Shown one piece after another: positions 48,927-58,323 of a stretch of 64,000 nt of DNA. Within the stretch, counting starts at the first letter, position 1; each line of letters begins with the position of its first letter. The translations under genes were made by a program, and so were the position numbers. The notes under the pieces were generated by a model, which saw nothing but the letters and a program-made list of their open reading frames with translations, searched no databases and was not told the DNA's origin. Source of the DNA: JBPCQA01 sp050998615 (GTDB lineage: Bacteria > Actinomycetota > Actinomycetes > Propionibacteriales > Nocardioidaceae); assembly GCA_050998615.1 (NCBI GenBank), contig JBPCQA010000059.1, forward strand, positions 36,551 to 100,550, in the 5' to 3' direction.

Positions 48927-51863
48927 TTATCGCTGGGAGCCGTACACCTCGACCTCGGTGGTGTCGGTGTAGCTGCAGCCACCGTAGTTGCCGGCCGGGC
49001 AGGTGTTGTGGAAGTCCGGCACCTGGGGGGACAGGATCGTGTACTTGACGAATTTCACGCCCGGGACCGACGCGGCCACCTTCACGGTGGTCAGCTTGCG
49101 GTCCGCGGAGGTGAAGGTGCCGCCTGCGATCTTGGTCCAGGTTGTGCCGTTAGTCGACGCCTCGACCTTGTAGCCCGCGGTCGACGAGCTGCCCGGGTCG
49201 CCGCAGGTCGCTGACGGGTTGATCGCCAGACCCTTGACGGTGGTCGCGCCGGGCAACTTGATCACGATGTACTTCGGGATCATCTTGTTGGTCGGTGTGC
49301 CGTTGTTGTCACCTGTGGTGCTGCCCCAGCCGGTTCCCTGGCTGAGGTCGATAGCACCAACGGGGCCACAACCGAAGCCGGAGTAGTCCGGACCGTTGAA
49401 TCCAGCGATGGTGGCGCCACCGCTCGCGGCGGCATAGTCGCGGCGAATCTGGAAGTTCTTCACCGTCTGTACAGGAACCACCTTGATCGACCTCACCACC
49501 GGTGCGTAACCGGGAGCTGAGACCACGATCTCGGCATAGCGGCCGATGAAGACGTACGGAATCTGGTAGACGCCGTTCGCATTCGTCACCGCCGTGTAGT
49601 CACTCGTCGAACCCGAGTCGTGACCGGTGATCCGTACCAGGGCGTTCGGCACCGGCGCGTTGCTGCCGGGGTCGGTGACCTGGCCGATCACAGTCGAGCG
49701 CGGGGTCGACGCGGTCGGAGGCATGTGGAAGTCCTCCTTGGGGTAGGCATCGCCACTGTCGATCGTGCCGGCGTACCAACCCATGCCGCGGTTGCGGAAG
49801 GCGTTCCAGATGATGGCGCGGTGGTGGCCGCCGTAGACCGCGAGGTCTGCCTGGACAATCGCGTTGCGCATGTCGAGCATCGACGGGTCGTTGGCCGACA
49901 GCGACATGCCGCGGGTGATCACCATGTCAGCGACGTTGTGACCGAGCACCTTGCGCAGGTCCCACATCGTCTGGGCCCACACCTCACCGGAGGAGTGCAC
50001 CTCAGGAGCGCCGCCGATGATCGGGAAATCACCGTAGGTGTAACCGCCGGGATCACCTGGGATGGTGCCCGTGCAGCCGGGCGCCGTGGCGCCGACCGAG
50101 CAGTCGATGGCCTCGGTGCGGAATGGCGCCTTGTTGGCCAACAGGTAGTGGCCTTCGAACACTTCACCGCTGGCGGGGGTGTCCTTCTCGTAGCCCCTGG
50201 TGACGAGGTTGTCCATCGCGTAGTAATCGCTCCAGGCCTCGCCCATGGCGCCGGCCTGGATGCTGTTGAGCGTGGAGTTTCCGGTCGCGTCGACAACCAG
50301 CCGGTTGGACAGCCCGTGCGTGTACTCGTGGAAGATCACGCTGGGGTCCATCGTCGACGACGTGGCGATGTAGGGCTCCACCTGGGTGCTCGTGCCCGGG
50401 AAGTGGAACAGGTACATCTGCATGGTCGGTGAGATGCCGTCCGGCGGCGTCGACATGTTGGCGTTGTCGATGTGGCCCGCGTCCGGAAGACCGTTGGCGG
50501 TGTTGGCGCCGTCGAGATCGTTCAGCAGGACCGGGTCGCCGCCCCAGGTCTCGAAGTTGCCGGCCTGAGGCGTGAAACCGATCGGCGCCTGGGCCAAGTA
50601 GTTGTGGTACATGTTGTCGTAGTAGAAGCCCTGGGTGACGTCGGCGTTCATATTCGTGCGCCATGAGTTGGCCCGGTCGGGCTTCCACGTGCAGACGAAC
50701 TGCGGTGAGCAGAGCTTGTTGGCCATGAACGGCACCAACTTGAACTGGGCGCCCGTCGCGGTTCCGGGGACTGGTGTGCGCTCGCCCGGGTTGACCATGT
50801 TGTCGTCGTTCGTGTCGGCCCACGCCACGGTGTACTTGCCGTTGAGCCACGTCTCGTTGCGCCGAAGCTGGCCGGACGTGAAGAGGTTGACGACGTGTTG
50901 GGTGCCGCCGACGGCGGCGCCGGGATAGTTGTTATAGACCAGTGCGTCACCGTGGTCGAAGTTGGTGGTGTCCCGACGGAACAGCACCCGCCCGGTGGCG
51001 GCGTCGATCACATGCTGGTAGTTGAGGGCATCTCCACCGGCTTGCACGTACGTCGACCAGCCGAGCTGCAGGCCGGTGGGCGTCTTGAACCACACGAGCT
51101 GCGCTTGGTCTTGGTTGCTCCACTTGGTGAGCCCGGCGGTCTTGGCGGGCACCACGGCGGCGTTCGCCACGACCCCGCCGACATCGGAAGCCGATGCGGC
51201 CCGCGCCGACGCAGCAGAAACCTTCGGTGACGTCGACACGTGGCTGCCGAGGTTGGCCAGGCCCGAGATCGGCGATCCTTGCAGCGAAATGAGCTGACCG
51301 CTCTTGGTCACGTTCGCCTTCAGGCCGTTCGCGAAGACCGGGATGCCCTTGTAGGACTGGGTCCACGAGATGTGATGGATCCCGGCGATGTCGACATAGT
51401 CTTCACGCAGCTTGAACGTCGACAAGTCGGCGGACGTCAAGCCGAGGTCCGCCAGGTGGGTGCGCACGTAGTTCAGTGCCACCGACGACGCGCTGGCCGA
51501 CGACGGGCCGGTCAAGAAGCCGTCGAGCCGGCCGAGGTTGCGCGGAGTGCCGGTGGCGGGGTCGAAGTCCATGATGGACTGCGGGCCTAGAGACTTGGCG
51601 AAAGCGTCGAACGCGGACCCTCGCTTGCTTACGATCGAGGTTGCGGCTTGCAGTCGGGTGCGCTGCGAGCCGGCGCCGGCGTCGTAAAAGCCCATCCGAT
51701 CCTTTGCGCCGTTGATCAGGGGCGAGGCGTTGCTGCCTGCGCTGCCTGACCCGGCACCGCCGCCGGGAGCGGCGACGCCGTTGGGTACTCCACTGAGCGT
51801 GAGCCCGGCAACGGCGGTGACCGCCAATGCCGTGACGGCACCACGTCTTCTTGTCGATGACAC
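48927..51863 (-). CDS. Secreted M36 (fungalysin-type) zinc metalloprotease with C-terminal accessory domains
   Basis: 978 residues. Signal peptide (SSTRRRGAVTALAVTAVAGLTLSGVPNGVAA), an FTP-type propeptide, then the catalytic domain with HEYTHGLSNRL (zinc site HExxH, about residue 511) and the third ligand Glu in GEAWSDYYAMD (about 539). It is followed by a carboxypeptidase-regulatory-like beta sandwich (STVIGQVTDPGSNAPVPNALVRITG) and a discoidin-like domain at the end. It should be exported and digest protein. GTG 51863 follows GGAGG by eight bases. Confidence 0.9.
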   Translation of the reverse strand: MSSTRRRGAVTALAVTAVAGLTLSGVPNGVAAPGGGAGSGSAGSNASPLINGAKDRMGFYDAGAGSQRTRLQAATSIVSKRGSAFDAFAKSLGPQSIMDFDPATGTPRNLGRLDGFLTGPSSASASSVALNYVRTHLADLGLTSADLSTFKLREDYVDIAGIHHISWTQSYKGIPVFANGLKANVTKSGQLISLQGSPISGLANLGSHVSTSPKVSAASARAASASDVGGVVANAAVVPAKTAGLTKWSNQDQAQLVWFKTPTGLQLGWSTYVQAGGDALNYQHVIDAATGRVLFRRDTTNFDHGDALVYNNYPGAAVGGTQHVVNLFTSGQLRRNETWLNGKYTVAWADTNDDNMVNPGERTPVPGTATGAQFKLVPFMANKLCSPQFVCTWKPDRANSWRTNMNADVTQGFYYDNMYHNYLAQAPIGFTPQAGNFETWGGDPVLLNDLDGANTANGLPDAGHIDNANMSTPPDGISPTMQMYLFHFPGTSTQVEPYIATSSTMDPSVIFHEYTHGLSNRLVVDATGNSTLNSIQAGAMGEAWSDYYAMDNLVTRGYEKDTPASGEVFEGHYLLANKAPFRTEAIDCSVGATAPGCTGTIPGDPGGYTYGDFPIIGGAPEVHSSGEVWAQTMWDLRKVLGHNVADMVITRGMSLSANDPSMLDMRNAIVQADLAVYGGHHRAIIWNAFRNRGMGWYAGTIDSGDAYPKEDFHMPPTASTPRSTVIGQVTDPGSNAPVPNALVRITGHDSGSTSDYTAVTNANGVYQIPYVFIGRYAEIVVSAPGYAPVVRSIKVVPVQTVKNFQIRRDYAAASGGATIAGFNGPDYSGFGCGPVGAIDLSQGTGWGSTTGDNNGTPTNKMIPKYIVIKLPGATTVKGLAINPSATCGDPGSSSTAGYKVEASTNGTTWTKIAGGTFTSADRKLTTVKVAASVPGVKFVKYTILSPQVPDFHNTCPAGNYGGCSYTDTTEVEVYGSQR

Positions 51864-52004
51864 GTAAAATCCTCCAGAGATGAGTGGGATGGGGGTATCC
51901 CGCACGGAGGCTAGCGGCATCCGTGACTCCCGTCACCCCCCTAGCCGCGGATTTTCTTACTTTTTTCTCAGGACGGGCTCGGTGGCCGTCGGCTGAGGTC
52001 GAGC

Positions 52005-52057
52005 GGAGTCCCGATGTGGTCACCGTCACATCGCCGTACGGGTCGCGACGGGACTCC
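52005..52057. promoter_or_regulatory. Nested inverted repeats upstream of hutH
   Basis: GGAGTCCCG (52005-52013) and CGGGACTCC (52049-52057) flank CGATGTG-gtcaccgt-CACATCG, a second perfect inverted repeat. This is a likely operator or leader structure 110 bases before the hutH ATG. Regulator unknown. Confidence 0.5.
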
Positions 52058-52166
52058 TGATCCCGCCCGATCCCAGCCGATCCGGGGCTGTCAGGATTTC
52101 GCCCATGGAAGACATGAGGCAGCGACGCCGCTGGCGTCGGACGCGTTCAAGCGATGCAATGGTGGC

Positions 52167-53711
52167 ATGACCAGCATCGTCTCGATAGGCGTCGGCCCAC
52201 TTTCGATCGACGAGGTCGTGGCGGTGGCCCGAGCAGGTGCCGGCGTCGAGCTGGCGCCTGCTGCGGTGGCGGCGATCGGGCAGTCCCGGGCCGCCGTCGA
52301 GAAGCTCGCGGCCGCGCCGACTCCGGCGTACGGCATCTCGACCGGATTCGGGGCATTGGCCACCCATCACATCCCCACCGAGATGCGCGAGCAACTGCAA
52401 AAGTCGTTGGTTCGCTCACACGCTGCCGGATCCGGGCCTGCGGTCGAACGCGAGGTGGTGCGGGCGATGATGCTACTGCGGCTGTCGACGCTGGCGACCG
52501 GTCGCACCGGGATACGACTGGAGACGGCGCAGGCGCTGGCCGGCCTGTTGAGCCATCACCTCACCCCGATAGTGCGCGAATACGGAAGCTTGGGCTGCTC
52601 TGGTGACCTGGCTCCGCTGGCGCATTGCGCGCTGGTGTTGATGGGGGAGGGCGACATCGATGATGCCGAGGGAGTACGCCGGCCGGCCGCGCAGGCCCTG
52701 ACCGAGGCGGGCATCGTGCCGATCCAGCTGGAGGCCAAGGAGGGGTTGGCGCTGATCAACGGCACAGACGGCATGCTCGGCATGCTCGTGCTCGCGATTC
52801 ACGATCTGCGGATGCTGCTGCGGGTGGCCGACATCGGGGCGGCCATGTCGGTCGAGGGGCTGTTGGCCACCGACCGGGTGTTCGCGGCGGATCTTCAAGA
52901 GCTGAGGCCACATCCCGGTCAGTCGGTGTCCGCGGCGAACCTGCGGGCAATCCTGGGCGACTCCGGCATCGTAGCGAGTCATCGTGGGCCCGACTGTCCG
53001 CTGGTGCAAGACGCCTATTCGCTGCGCTGCTCACCCCAAGTGCTCGGTGCAGCGCGAGACACCGTCGACTATGCGGCCACGGTTGCCGAGCGCGAGCTTG
53101 CCGCTGCGATTGACAACCCGGTGGTAATGCCGGACGGTCGGGTGGAGAGCAACGGCAACTTCCACGGCGCGCCGCTCGCTTATGTGCTCGACTTCTTGGC
53201 GATTCCGGTCGCCGACGTGGCGAGCATGTCGGAGCGTCGTACCGACCGATTCTTAGACACCGCTCGCAACAACGGGCTGCCCGCATTCCTCGCCGGTGAC
53301 CCCGGTGTCGACAGCGGTCACATGATCGCCCAATACACCCAGGCAGCGATCGTGTCGGAGCTCAAGCGGCTCGCGAACCCGGCCAGCGTCGACTCGATTC
53401 CTTCCAGCGCCATGCAAGAAGACCATGTGTCGATGGGATGGTCGGCGGCTCGTAAGCTTCGACGCGCCATCGAAGGGCTCACCCGGGTGCTTGCAGTGGA
53501 GATCCTCACCGCGGCCCGCGCCCTCGAGCTGCGGCAGCCGCTGCAGCCGGCACCGGCCAGCGCGGCGGTCATCGCAGCCTTGCGTGAGCATGTCGCGGGC
53601 CCTGGACCCGACCGGCACCTTGCCCCCGAGATCGACGCCAGTGTCGACCTGGTCGCGTCCGGAGCGATCCTGGCCGCCGCGAACTCCACTCTCGCCGAGC
53701 CGCTGTCATGA
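52167..53711 (+). CDS. hutH: Histidine ammonia-lyase
   Basis: 514 residues. YGISTGFGALATHHIP, RLETAQALAGLLSHHLTPIVREYGSLGCSGDLAPLAH and ENPVV-like DNPVVMPDGRVESNGNFHGAPLAY are diagnostic. The MIO cofactor forms from a three-residue motif, here Cys-Ser-Gly near residue 142 in place of the more common Ala-Ser-Gly. It deaminates histidine to urocanate. ATG 52167 is the family start; the open frame extends upstream without similarity. TTG leucine codons are frequent. Confidence 0.95.
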   Translation: MTSIVSIGVGPLSIDEVVAVARAGAGVELAPAAVAAIGQSRAAVEKLAAAPTPAYGISTGFGALATHHIPTEMREQLQKSLVRSHAAGSGPAVEREVVRAMMLLRLSTLATGRTGIRLETAQALAGLLSHHLTPIVREYGSLGCSGDLAPLAHCALVLMGEGDIDDAEGVRRPAAQALTEAGIVPIQLEAKEGLALINGTDGMLGMLVLAIHDLRMLLRVADIGAAMSVEGLLATDRVFAADLQELRPHPGQSVSAANLRAILGDSGIVASHRGPDCPLVQDAYSLRCSPQVLGAARDTVDYAATVAERELAAAIDNPVVMPDGRVESNGNFHGAPLAYVLDFLAIPVADVASMSERRTDRFLDTARNNGLPAFLAGDPGVDSGHMIAQYTQAAIVSELKRLANPASVDSIPSSAMQEDHVSMGWSAARKLRRAIEGLTRVLAVEILTAARALELRQPLQPAPASAAVIAALREHVAGPGPDRHLAPEIDASVDLVASGAILAAANSTLAEPLS

Positions 53712-53785
53712 CCACGCCGCTGGCTGACGCGCTGCCCAACGTTGCGGGGGTCGCCCCGCCTCTGGAGGAGATGTCTGATGACTAA
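53708..53785 (+). CDS. 25-codon ORF bridging hutH and hutU
   Basis: ATG 53708 overlaps the hutH stop (ATGA), and the ORF overlaps the hutU start (ATG 53778). Product MTTPLADALPNVAGVAPPLE-EMSDD. It may be a coupling leader peptide, or the cut-off N-terminus of another gene if the scaffold is joined here. Confidence 0.3.
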   Translation: MTTPLADALPNVAGVAPPLEEMSDD

Positions 53786-55433
53786 CGTCCGAACCGTCCG
53801 CGCGCCACGCGGCACTGACCTGACCGCCCGTTCGTGGCAGACCGAGGCGCCGATGCGGATGCTGATGAACAACCTCGACCCAGAGGTTGCCGAGCACCCC
53901 GAGGAGCTGATCGTGTACGGCGGCTCCGGCAAGGCGGCGCGCGACTGGCCGTCGTACGACGCCATCGTCTCCTCGCTCGTCGGCCTGCGGCTCGACGAGA
54001 CGCTGCTCGTGCAAAGCGGTAAGCCGGTCGGGATCATGCGCACCCACGAGTGGGCGCCGCGCGTGCTGATCGCGAACTCCAACCTGGTCGGCGACTGGGC
54101 GAACTGGGACGAGTTCCGCCGCCTCGAACAGCTCGGCCTGATCATGTATGGGCAGATGACCGCCGGTTCCTGGATCTACATCGGCACCCAGGGCATCTTG
54201 CAGGGCACCTACGAGACCTTCGCCGCGGTGGCTGCGAAGAAGTTCGGCGGCACGCTCGCCGGGACGATCACCCTCACCGCCGGGCTCGGCGGGATGGGCG
54301 GCGCGCAGCCGCTTGCGGTCACCATGAACGACGGGGTTGCGATCTGCATCGACGTGGACGAGTCACGCATCCGCCGCCGCATCGAGCACCGCTACCTCGA
54401 CGTCGCCGCGACGAGCATCGAGGACGCGCTGAAGCAGGCCACCGAGGCGCGCGACGCGAAACGGCCGCTGAGCATCGGGCTGCTCGGCAACGCGGCCTCC
54501 CTGGTCCCGCAACTGCTCGCCAACGACGCGCCGATTGACATCGTCACCGACCAGACGTCTGCGCACGATCCGCTCTCCTACCTGCCGATCGGTGTCGAGT
54601 TCGAGGACTGGCACGAGTACGCCGCCAAGAAGGCCGAGGAGTTCACCGGACGCGCGCAGGCGTCGATGGCCCGCCACGTCGAGGCGATGGTCGGATTCAT
54701 GGACAAGGGCGCCGAGGTCTTCGACTACGGCAACTCGATCCGCGCTGAGGCGAAGCTGGCCGGCCTGACCCGGGCGTTCGACTTCCCCGGCTTCGTCCCC
54801 GCCTACATCCGGCCGCTGTTCTGCGAGGGCAAGGGACCGTTCCGCTGGGTCGCGCTCTCCGGAGATCCGAAAGACATCGCGCGCACCGACCAGGCAGTGC
54901 TCGACCTGTTCCCGGAGAACGAGTCGCTGGCCCGCTGGATCCGGCTCGCCCAGGATCGCGTCCAGTTCCAGGGCCTGCCCGCCCGGATCTGCTGGCTCGG
55001 CTACGGCGAGCGCGACCAGGCCGGTCTCGCGTTCAACGACCTCGTCGGACGTGGCGAGATCAGCGCGCCCATCGTGATCGGACGCGATCACCTGGATTGT
55101 GGCTCTGTGGCTTCCCCGTATCGCGAGACGGAGGCGATGGCCGACGGTTCGGACGCGATCGCCGACTGGCCGCTGCTCAACGCGATGGTCAACGTCGCGA
55201 GCGGCGCGAGCTGGGTGTCGATCCATCATGGTGGTGGAGTCGGGATGGGCCGCTCCATCCACGCCGGGCAGGTCACCGTCGCCGACGGGACAGAACTTGC
55301 CGCCCAGAAGCTGGAGCGGGTGCTCACCAACGATCCGGGCATGGGCGTGATCCGACACGTGGACGCCGGCTACGACCGCGCTGCCGACGTCGCGGACGAG
55401 CGCGAGGTACGAGTGCCGATGCGCGAGGGCTAG
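53778..55433 (+). CDS. hutU: Urocanate hydratase
   Basis: 551 residues. VRAPRGTDLTARSWQTEAPMRMLMNNLDPEVAEHPEELIVYGGSGKAARDWPSYDAIV at the start, the NAD+-site region AGLGGMGGAQPLAVTMNDG, and QGLPARICWLGYGERDQAGLAFNDLV with the conserved Cys are diagnostic. It converts urocanate to imidazolone propionate. SD GGAGGAG precedes ATG 53778. Codon use differs from hutH: only one TTG leucine was noticed, against many in hutH. No hutI in the window. Confidence 0.95.
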   Translation: MTNVRTVRAPRGTDLTARSWQTEAPMRMLMNNLDPEVAEHPEELIVYGGSGKAARDWPSYDAIVSSLVGLRLDETLLVQSGKPVGIMRTHEWAPRVLIANSNLVGDWANWDEFRRLEQLGLIMYGQMTAGSWIYIGTQGILQGTYETFAAVAAKKFGGTLAGTITLTAGLGGMGGAQPLAVTMNDGVAICIDVDESRIRRRIEHRYLDVAATSIEDALKQATEARDAKRPLSIGLLGNAASLVPQLLANDAPIDIVTDQTSAHDPLSYLPIGVEFEDWHEYAAKKAEEFTGRAQASMARHVEAMVGFMDKGAEVFDYGNSIRAEAKLAGLTRAFDFPGFVPAYIRPLFCEGKGPFRWVALSGDPKDIARTDQAVLDLFPENESLARWIRLAQDRVQFQGLPARICWLGYGERDQAGLAFNDLVGRGEISAPIVIGRDHLDCGSVASPYRETEAMADGSDAIADWPLLNAMVNVASGASWVSIHHGGGVGMGRSIHAGQVTVADGTELAAQKLERVLTNDPGMGVIRHVDAGYDRAADVADEREVRVPMREG

Positions 55434-55496
55434 CCCGGATCATCCCAGCAGGCCCAGCCGTGGCCGCTGCCTCATCGCATGTGGTGGGATGCGCAC

Positions 55497-56063
55497 ATGC
55501 ATCTCGCAACAACTCCCGCGGCGAACGACCTGCTCGAACACGATCCGCTCGCGCTGCTTATCGGCATGCTGCTCGATCAGCAGATCCCGATGGAGAAGGC
55601 GTTCACCTCTCCGGCCGTGCTTCGGGACCGCCTCGGACGCGACCTGGACGCTACCGAACTCGCCTCGCATGACGCGGCGGCCCTGGAAGAAATCTTTCGT
55701 GAGCCACCCGCTCTGCACCGCTTCCCGGCCGCGATGGCCAAGCGGGTCCAGGCGCTCGCGCAGGTTCTCGCCGAACGGTTTGACGGCGACGCCACCGCGG
55801 TCTGGCGCGGGGCCACCGACGGCCCCGACCTGGTCCGCCGCATCGCGACACTGCCCGGCTTCGGCCCGCAGAAGGCCCAGATCTTCGCGGCTCTGCTCGC
55901 CAAACAGTTCAACGTCCGGCCCGACGGCTGGCGCCAGGCGACCGGGGCATTCGGCGAGCAGGGCTCGTTCAAGTCGGTGGCGGACGTCGTCGACGCCGAA
56001 TCGCTGACCAGAGTGCGTACGTACAAGAAGCAGCAGAAGGCGGCTGCGAAGGCCGCCGGCTAG
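55497..56063 (+). CDS. HhH-GPD-type base-excision DNA repair protein
   Basis: 188 residues from ATG 55497 (MHLATTPAANDLLEHDPLALLIGMLLDQQIPMEKAF), which fits the family start better than ATG 55479. The helix-hairpin-helix region is RRIATLPGFGPQKAQIFAALLAKQF, and the C-terminus is Lys/Ala-rich. A small uncharacterised actinobacterial glycosylase-like family. It converges on trpG, sharing a CTAG stop. Confidence 0.85.
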   Translation: MHLATTPAANDLLEHDPLALLIGMLLDQQIPMEKAFTSPAVLRDRLGRDLDATELASHDAAALEEIFREPPALHRFPAAMAKRVQALAQVLAERFDGDATAVWRGATDGPDLVRRIATLPGFGPQKAQIFAALLAKQFNVRPDGWRQATGAFGEQGSFKSVADVVDAESLTRVRTYKKQQKAAAKAAG

Positions 56064-56716
56064 ATTCCCGCGAAGGCGCCGGCCCGCATCGCCTCGACCT
56101 CGGCCCCCAACTCCGACACCCGTGCGTCAGACACCACTGCGCCGCAGCTCCGCAGCCAGTTCGCGACCATCCGGTGCCCGCCCTGGGTGAGCACCGACTC
56201 CGGATGGAACTGCACGCCCTCGATCGGCAGGGACGTGTGCCGCAGCGCCATCAGCACCCCGGACGGAGTACGCCCTGTCACCACGATCTCCGCCGGCAGC
56301 GCGGACTCCAACACGGCCAGCGAGTGGTAGCGAGTGGCCACGAACGGCGATGGCAACCCGGCCAGGATTCCGGAGCCGTCGTGCAGGACCTCGCTGGTCT
56401 TGCCGTGCAGCAGTTCCGGCGCCCGCACGATCGGGGAGCCGAACACGGCACCGATCGCCTGATGGCCGAGGCAGACGCCCAATAGCGGTACGGATGCGGT
56501 GGCACACGCGACGACGAACGCCATCGAGGCCCCGGCGTCGTGCGGGTCGCCGGGGCCGGGTGAGAGCAGCACGCCGGCCACGTCCAACTCGTCGAGCTCG
56601 GCCGGCGCAACCGCGTCGTTGCGCCGCACCACGACGTCAACCTCGAGCTGCCCGAGGTACTGGACGAGGTTGTAGACGAAGCTGTCGTAATTGTCGATCA
56701 CCAGGATGCGGGTCAT
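56060..56716 (-). CDS. trpG: Anthranilate/aminodeoxychorismate synthase glutamine amidotransferase
   Basis: 218 residues. Class I amidotransferase: ILVIDNYDSFVYNLVQYLGQL, LLSPGPGDP, nucleophile Cys in LLGVCLGHQAIG, and His/Glu in GVQFHPESVLTQGG. It supplies ammonia to TrpE or PabB. Its start overlaps the sortase stop (ATGA). In M. tuberculosis the same gene (Rv0013) lies near oriC beside the same neighbours. Confidence 0.93.
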   Translation of the reverse strand: MTRILVIDNYDSFVYNLVQYLGQLEVDVVVRRNDAVAPAELDELDVAGVLLSPGPGDPHDAGASMAFVVACATASVPLLGVCLGHQAIGAVFGSPIVRAPELLHGKTSEVLHDGSGILAGLPSPFVATRYHSLAVLESALPAEIVVTGRTPSGVLMALRHTSLPIEGVQFHPESVLTQGGHRMVANWLRSCGAVVSDARVSELGAEVEAMRAGAFAGI

Positions 56717-57453
56717 TGCCGGCCGAGCACTGCCCGGTACAGCGCCGCGATTCGAGCGGGCATGTTCGCGGTGACGCGCGGCAGTGTCCGCTGCAGGTGC
56801 GCATAGACGATCATCCGCCGGGCTGCAGTGAACTTCGGATGGCACGTCGTCATCGTCATCAGCGCCTCGGACGGGGCCACGCCGGGGTGGTCCGGAACGG
56901 CCAGCAGCACCGAGTCAGCGCGCGGTGAGACGATCTCGCGGCCCGGGATGCCGTCGCCGTCTTCCGCGCTGATGTTCCGATTCGCGCCCTTGACCCGGTA
57001 GACGTACCACTGCGACTCGGTCTCGACGATCACCGCGTCGCCGGCGCGCAGCCGGTCGAGGTCGAGGAACGGCTCGCCCCGGCCGACCCGGTGACCCGCG
57101 ACCGCGAAGTTTCCGACCTGGCCGGGCAGCGCGGTTCCCGGGTAGTGACCGGGGCCCTTCTGCAGGTCCGCCGCAGAGGTGCCCTGCACGATCGTCCATG
57201 CATAGTCACGGCCCAGTCTCGGGATGTACAGGTTGGCGATTCCGGTGCCGACCGGCAGCCTGGGCAGCGACCCGTCGGGCAGCGGCAGCAGCGGATCCGG
57301 GCCGGTCTTCCACCGCGTCACGAGCGCCTGCTTGGCCTTGGTCTGGGCCGCGTGCGCGAAGTAGTCGGTCAGGTACACCTGATAACCCACGAACAGCAGC
57401 ATCGCGACGCCCGCCGCGATCAGCATCGGGCCAAACCCGCGTACTGCTCTCAC
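56713..57453 (-). CDS. Class E sortase
   Basis: 246 residues. One N-terminal TM helix (FGPMLIAAGVAMLLFVGYQVYL), then the sortase barrel with catalytic His in FAVAGHRVG, Cys in TMTTCHPKFTA and Arg in ARRMIVYA. Class E sortases of high-GC Gram-positives attach LAXTG-type proteins to the wall. GTG 57453 overlaps the DUF881 stop. Sits between DUF881 and trpG as in related genomes. Confidence 0.9.
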   Translation of the reverse strand: MRAVRGFGPMLIAAGVAMLLFVGYQVYLTDYFAHAAQTKAKQALVTRWKTGPDPLLPLPDGSLPRLPVGTGIANLYIPRLGRDYAWTIVQGTSAADLQKGPGHYPGTALPGQVGNFAVAGHRVGRGEPFLDLDRLRAGDAVIVETESQWYVYRVKGANRNISAEDGDGIPGREIVSPRADSVLLAVPDHPGVAPSEALMTMTTCHPKFTAARRMIVYAHLQRTLPRVTANMPARIAALYRAVLGRQ

Positions 57454-58199
57454 GGTGCTGCCGCTCGGGCGTAAACCAACCCGATCGCACCCTGGTACGC
57501 CGCAAGCGTCAGATTGTCGCTCGACTCGACGGTGTAGCCGAGACCGTAGTAGCCCGCGGCCTGTTCGAAGAGCCGGACACCAGGAGATCGGCCGAGCGCC
57601 TCGGCCATCGGTCGGTACGGCCCGATGGCCACCACCCGGAACGGCGGCGAGAACACCTCGCCGTTCAGCAGCAGGGTGTTGCCGACGCAGCGCACGGCAC
57701 TCGTGGCGATCACTCGCTGACCTGCGATCGTCACCGCCTCGGCCCCGCCGGCCCACAGCGCGTTGACGACGGCCTGCAGGTCGGACTGGTGGACCACAAG
57801 CTGGTTCGCGTCGACGCCCTCGTTGGCAGCAGAGTTCGGAGCGTCGTTGAGGACGACCACGATCCCGCGTCCATGCACCGCGGTTAGCCCGCCTGGCTGG
57901 CGCAGCGGCGCCGACCTCGCCTGTACCTTCGCCACGGCCGAGTCCCGGGTACCCGCCCTGCGGGTCACCTGGGTCACCTGCGCCTGCAGTTCGGTCAGCG
58001 TCCGGTCGGCTGCGTGCACCTGCGACTCCGCCCTGCGGACCAGGTCGGCCAGGTTGGACGTGCCGGGCGGGCGCAGGTCGGTGCCGCGCGCGTCGCGCGC
58101 GCTCGCGGCGAAGCCGAAGCCGGCTAGCAGGCAGACGAGCGGAACGAGCACCCGCCAGGCCCGGCGGGTGGCCCGGCGCATTCCGGCCTTCGAGCCCAC
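57450..58199 (-). CDS. DUF881 membrane-anchored protein
   Basis: 249 residues. An N-terminal TM (RVLVPLVCLLAGFGFAAS), a coiled coil (NLADLVRRAESQVHAADRTLTELQAQVTQVTRRAG), then the DUF881 domain GLTAVHGRGIVVVLNDAP, NQLVVHQSDLQAVVNALWAGGAEAVTIAGQRV and YTVESSDNLTLAAYQG. Linked by position to CrgA and division genes in actinobacteria (Rv0012 position). GTG 58199 follows GGGGGAC. Divergent from crgA. Confidence 0.88.
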   Translation of the reverse strand: MGSKAGMRRATRRAWRVLVPLVCLLAGFGFAASARDARGTDLRPPGTSNLADLVRRAESQVHAADRTLTELQAQVTQVTRRAGTRDSAVAKVQARSAPLRQPGGLTAVHGRGIVVVLNDAPNSAANEGVDANQLVVHQSDLQAVVNALWAGGAEAVTIAGQRVIATSAVRCVGNTLLLNGEVFSPPFRVVAIGPYRPMAEALGRSPGVRLFEQAAGYYGLGYTVESSDNLTLAAYQGAIGLVYARAAAP

Positions 58200-58323
58200 T
58201 GCCGTCCCCCGTTCCGCGTCGTCGACCGCCTTCGCGGCGAGCGTGCCGTCTACGCTAGACGCAACCGGTCGCGCGCCGCGGCCAACGGCCGGACCGGTTC
58301 GGCCCACACAGCAGGAGTCGCAC

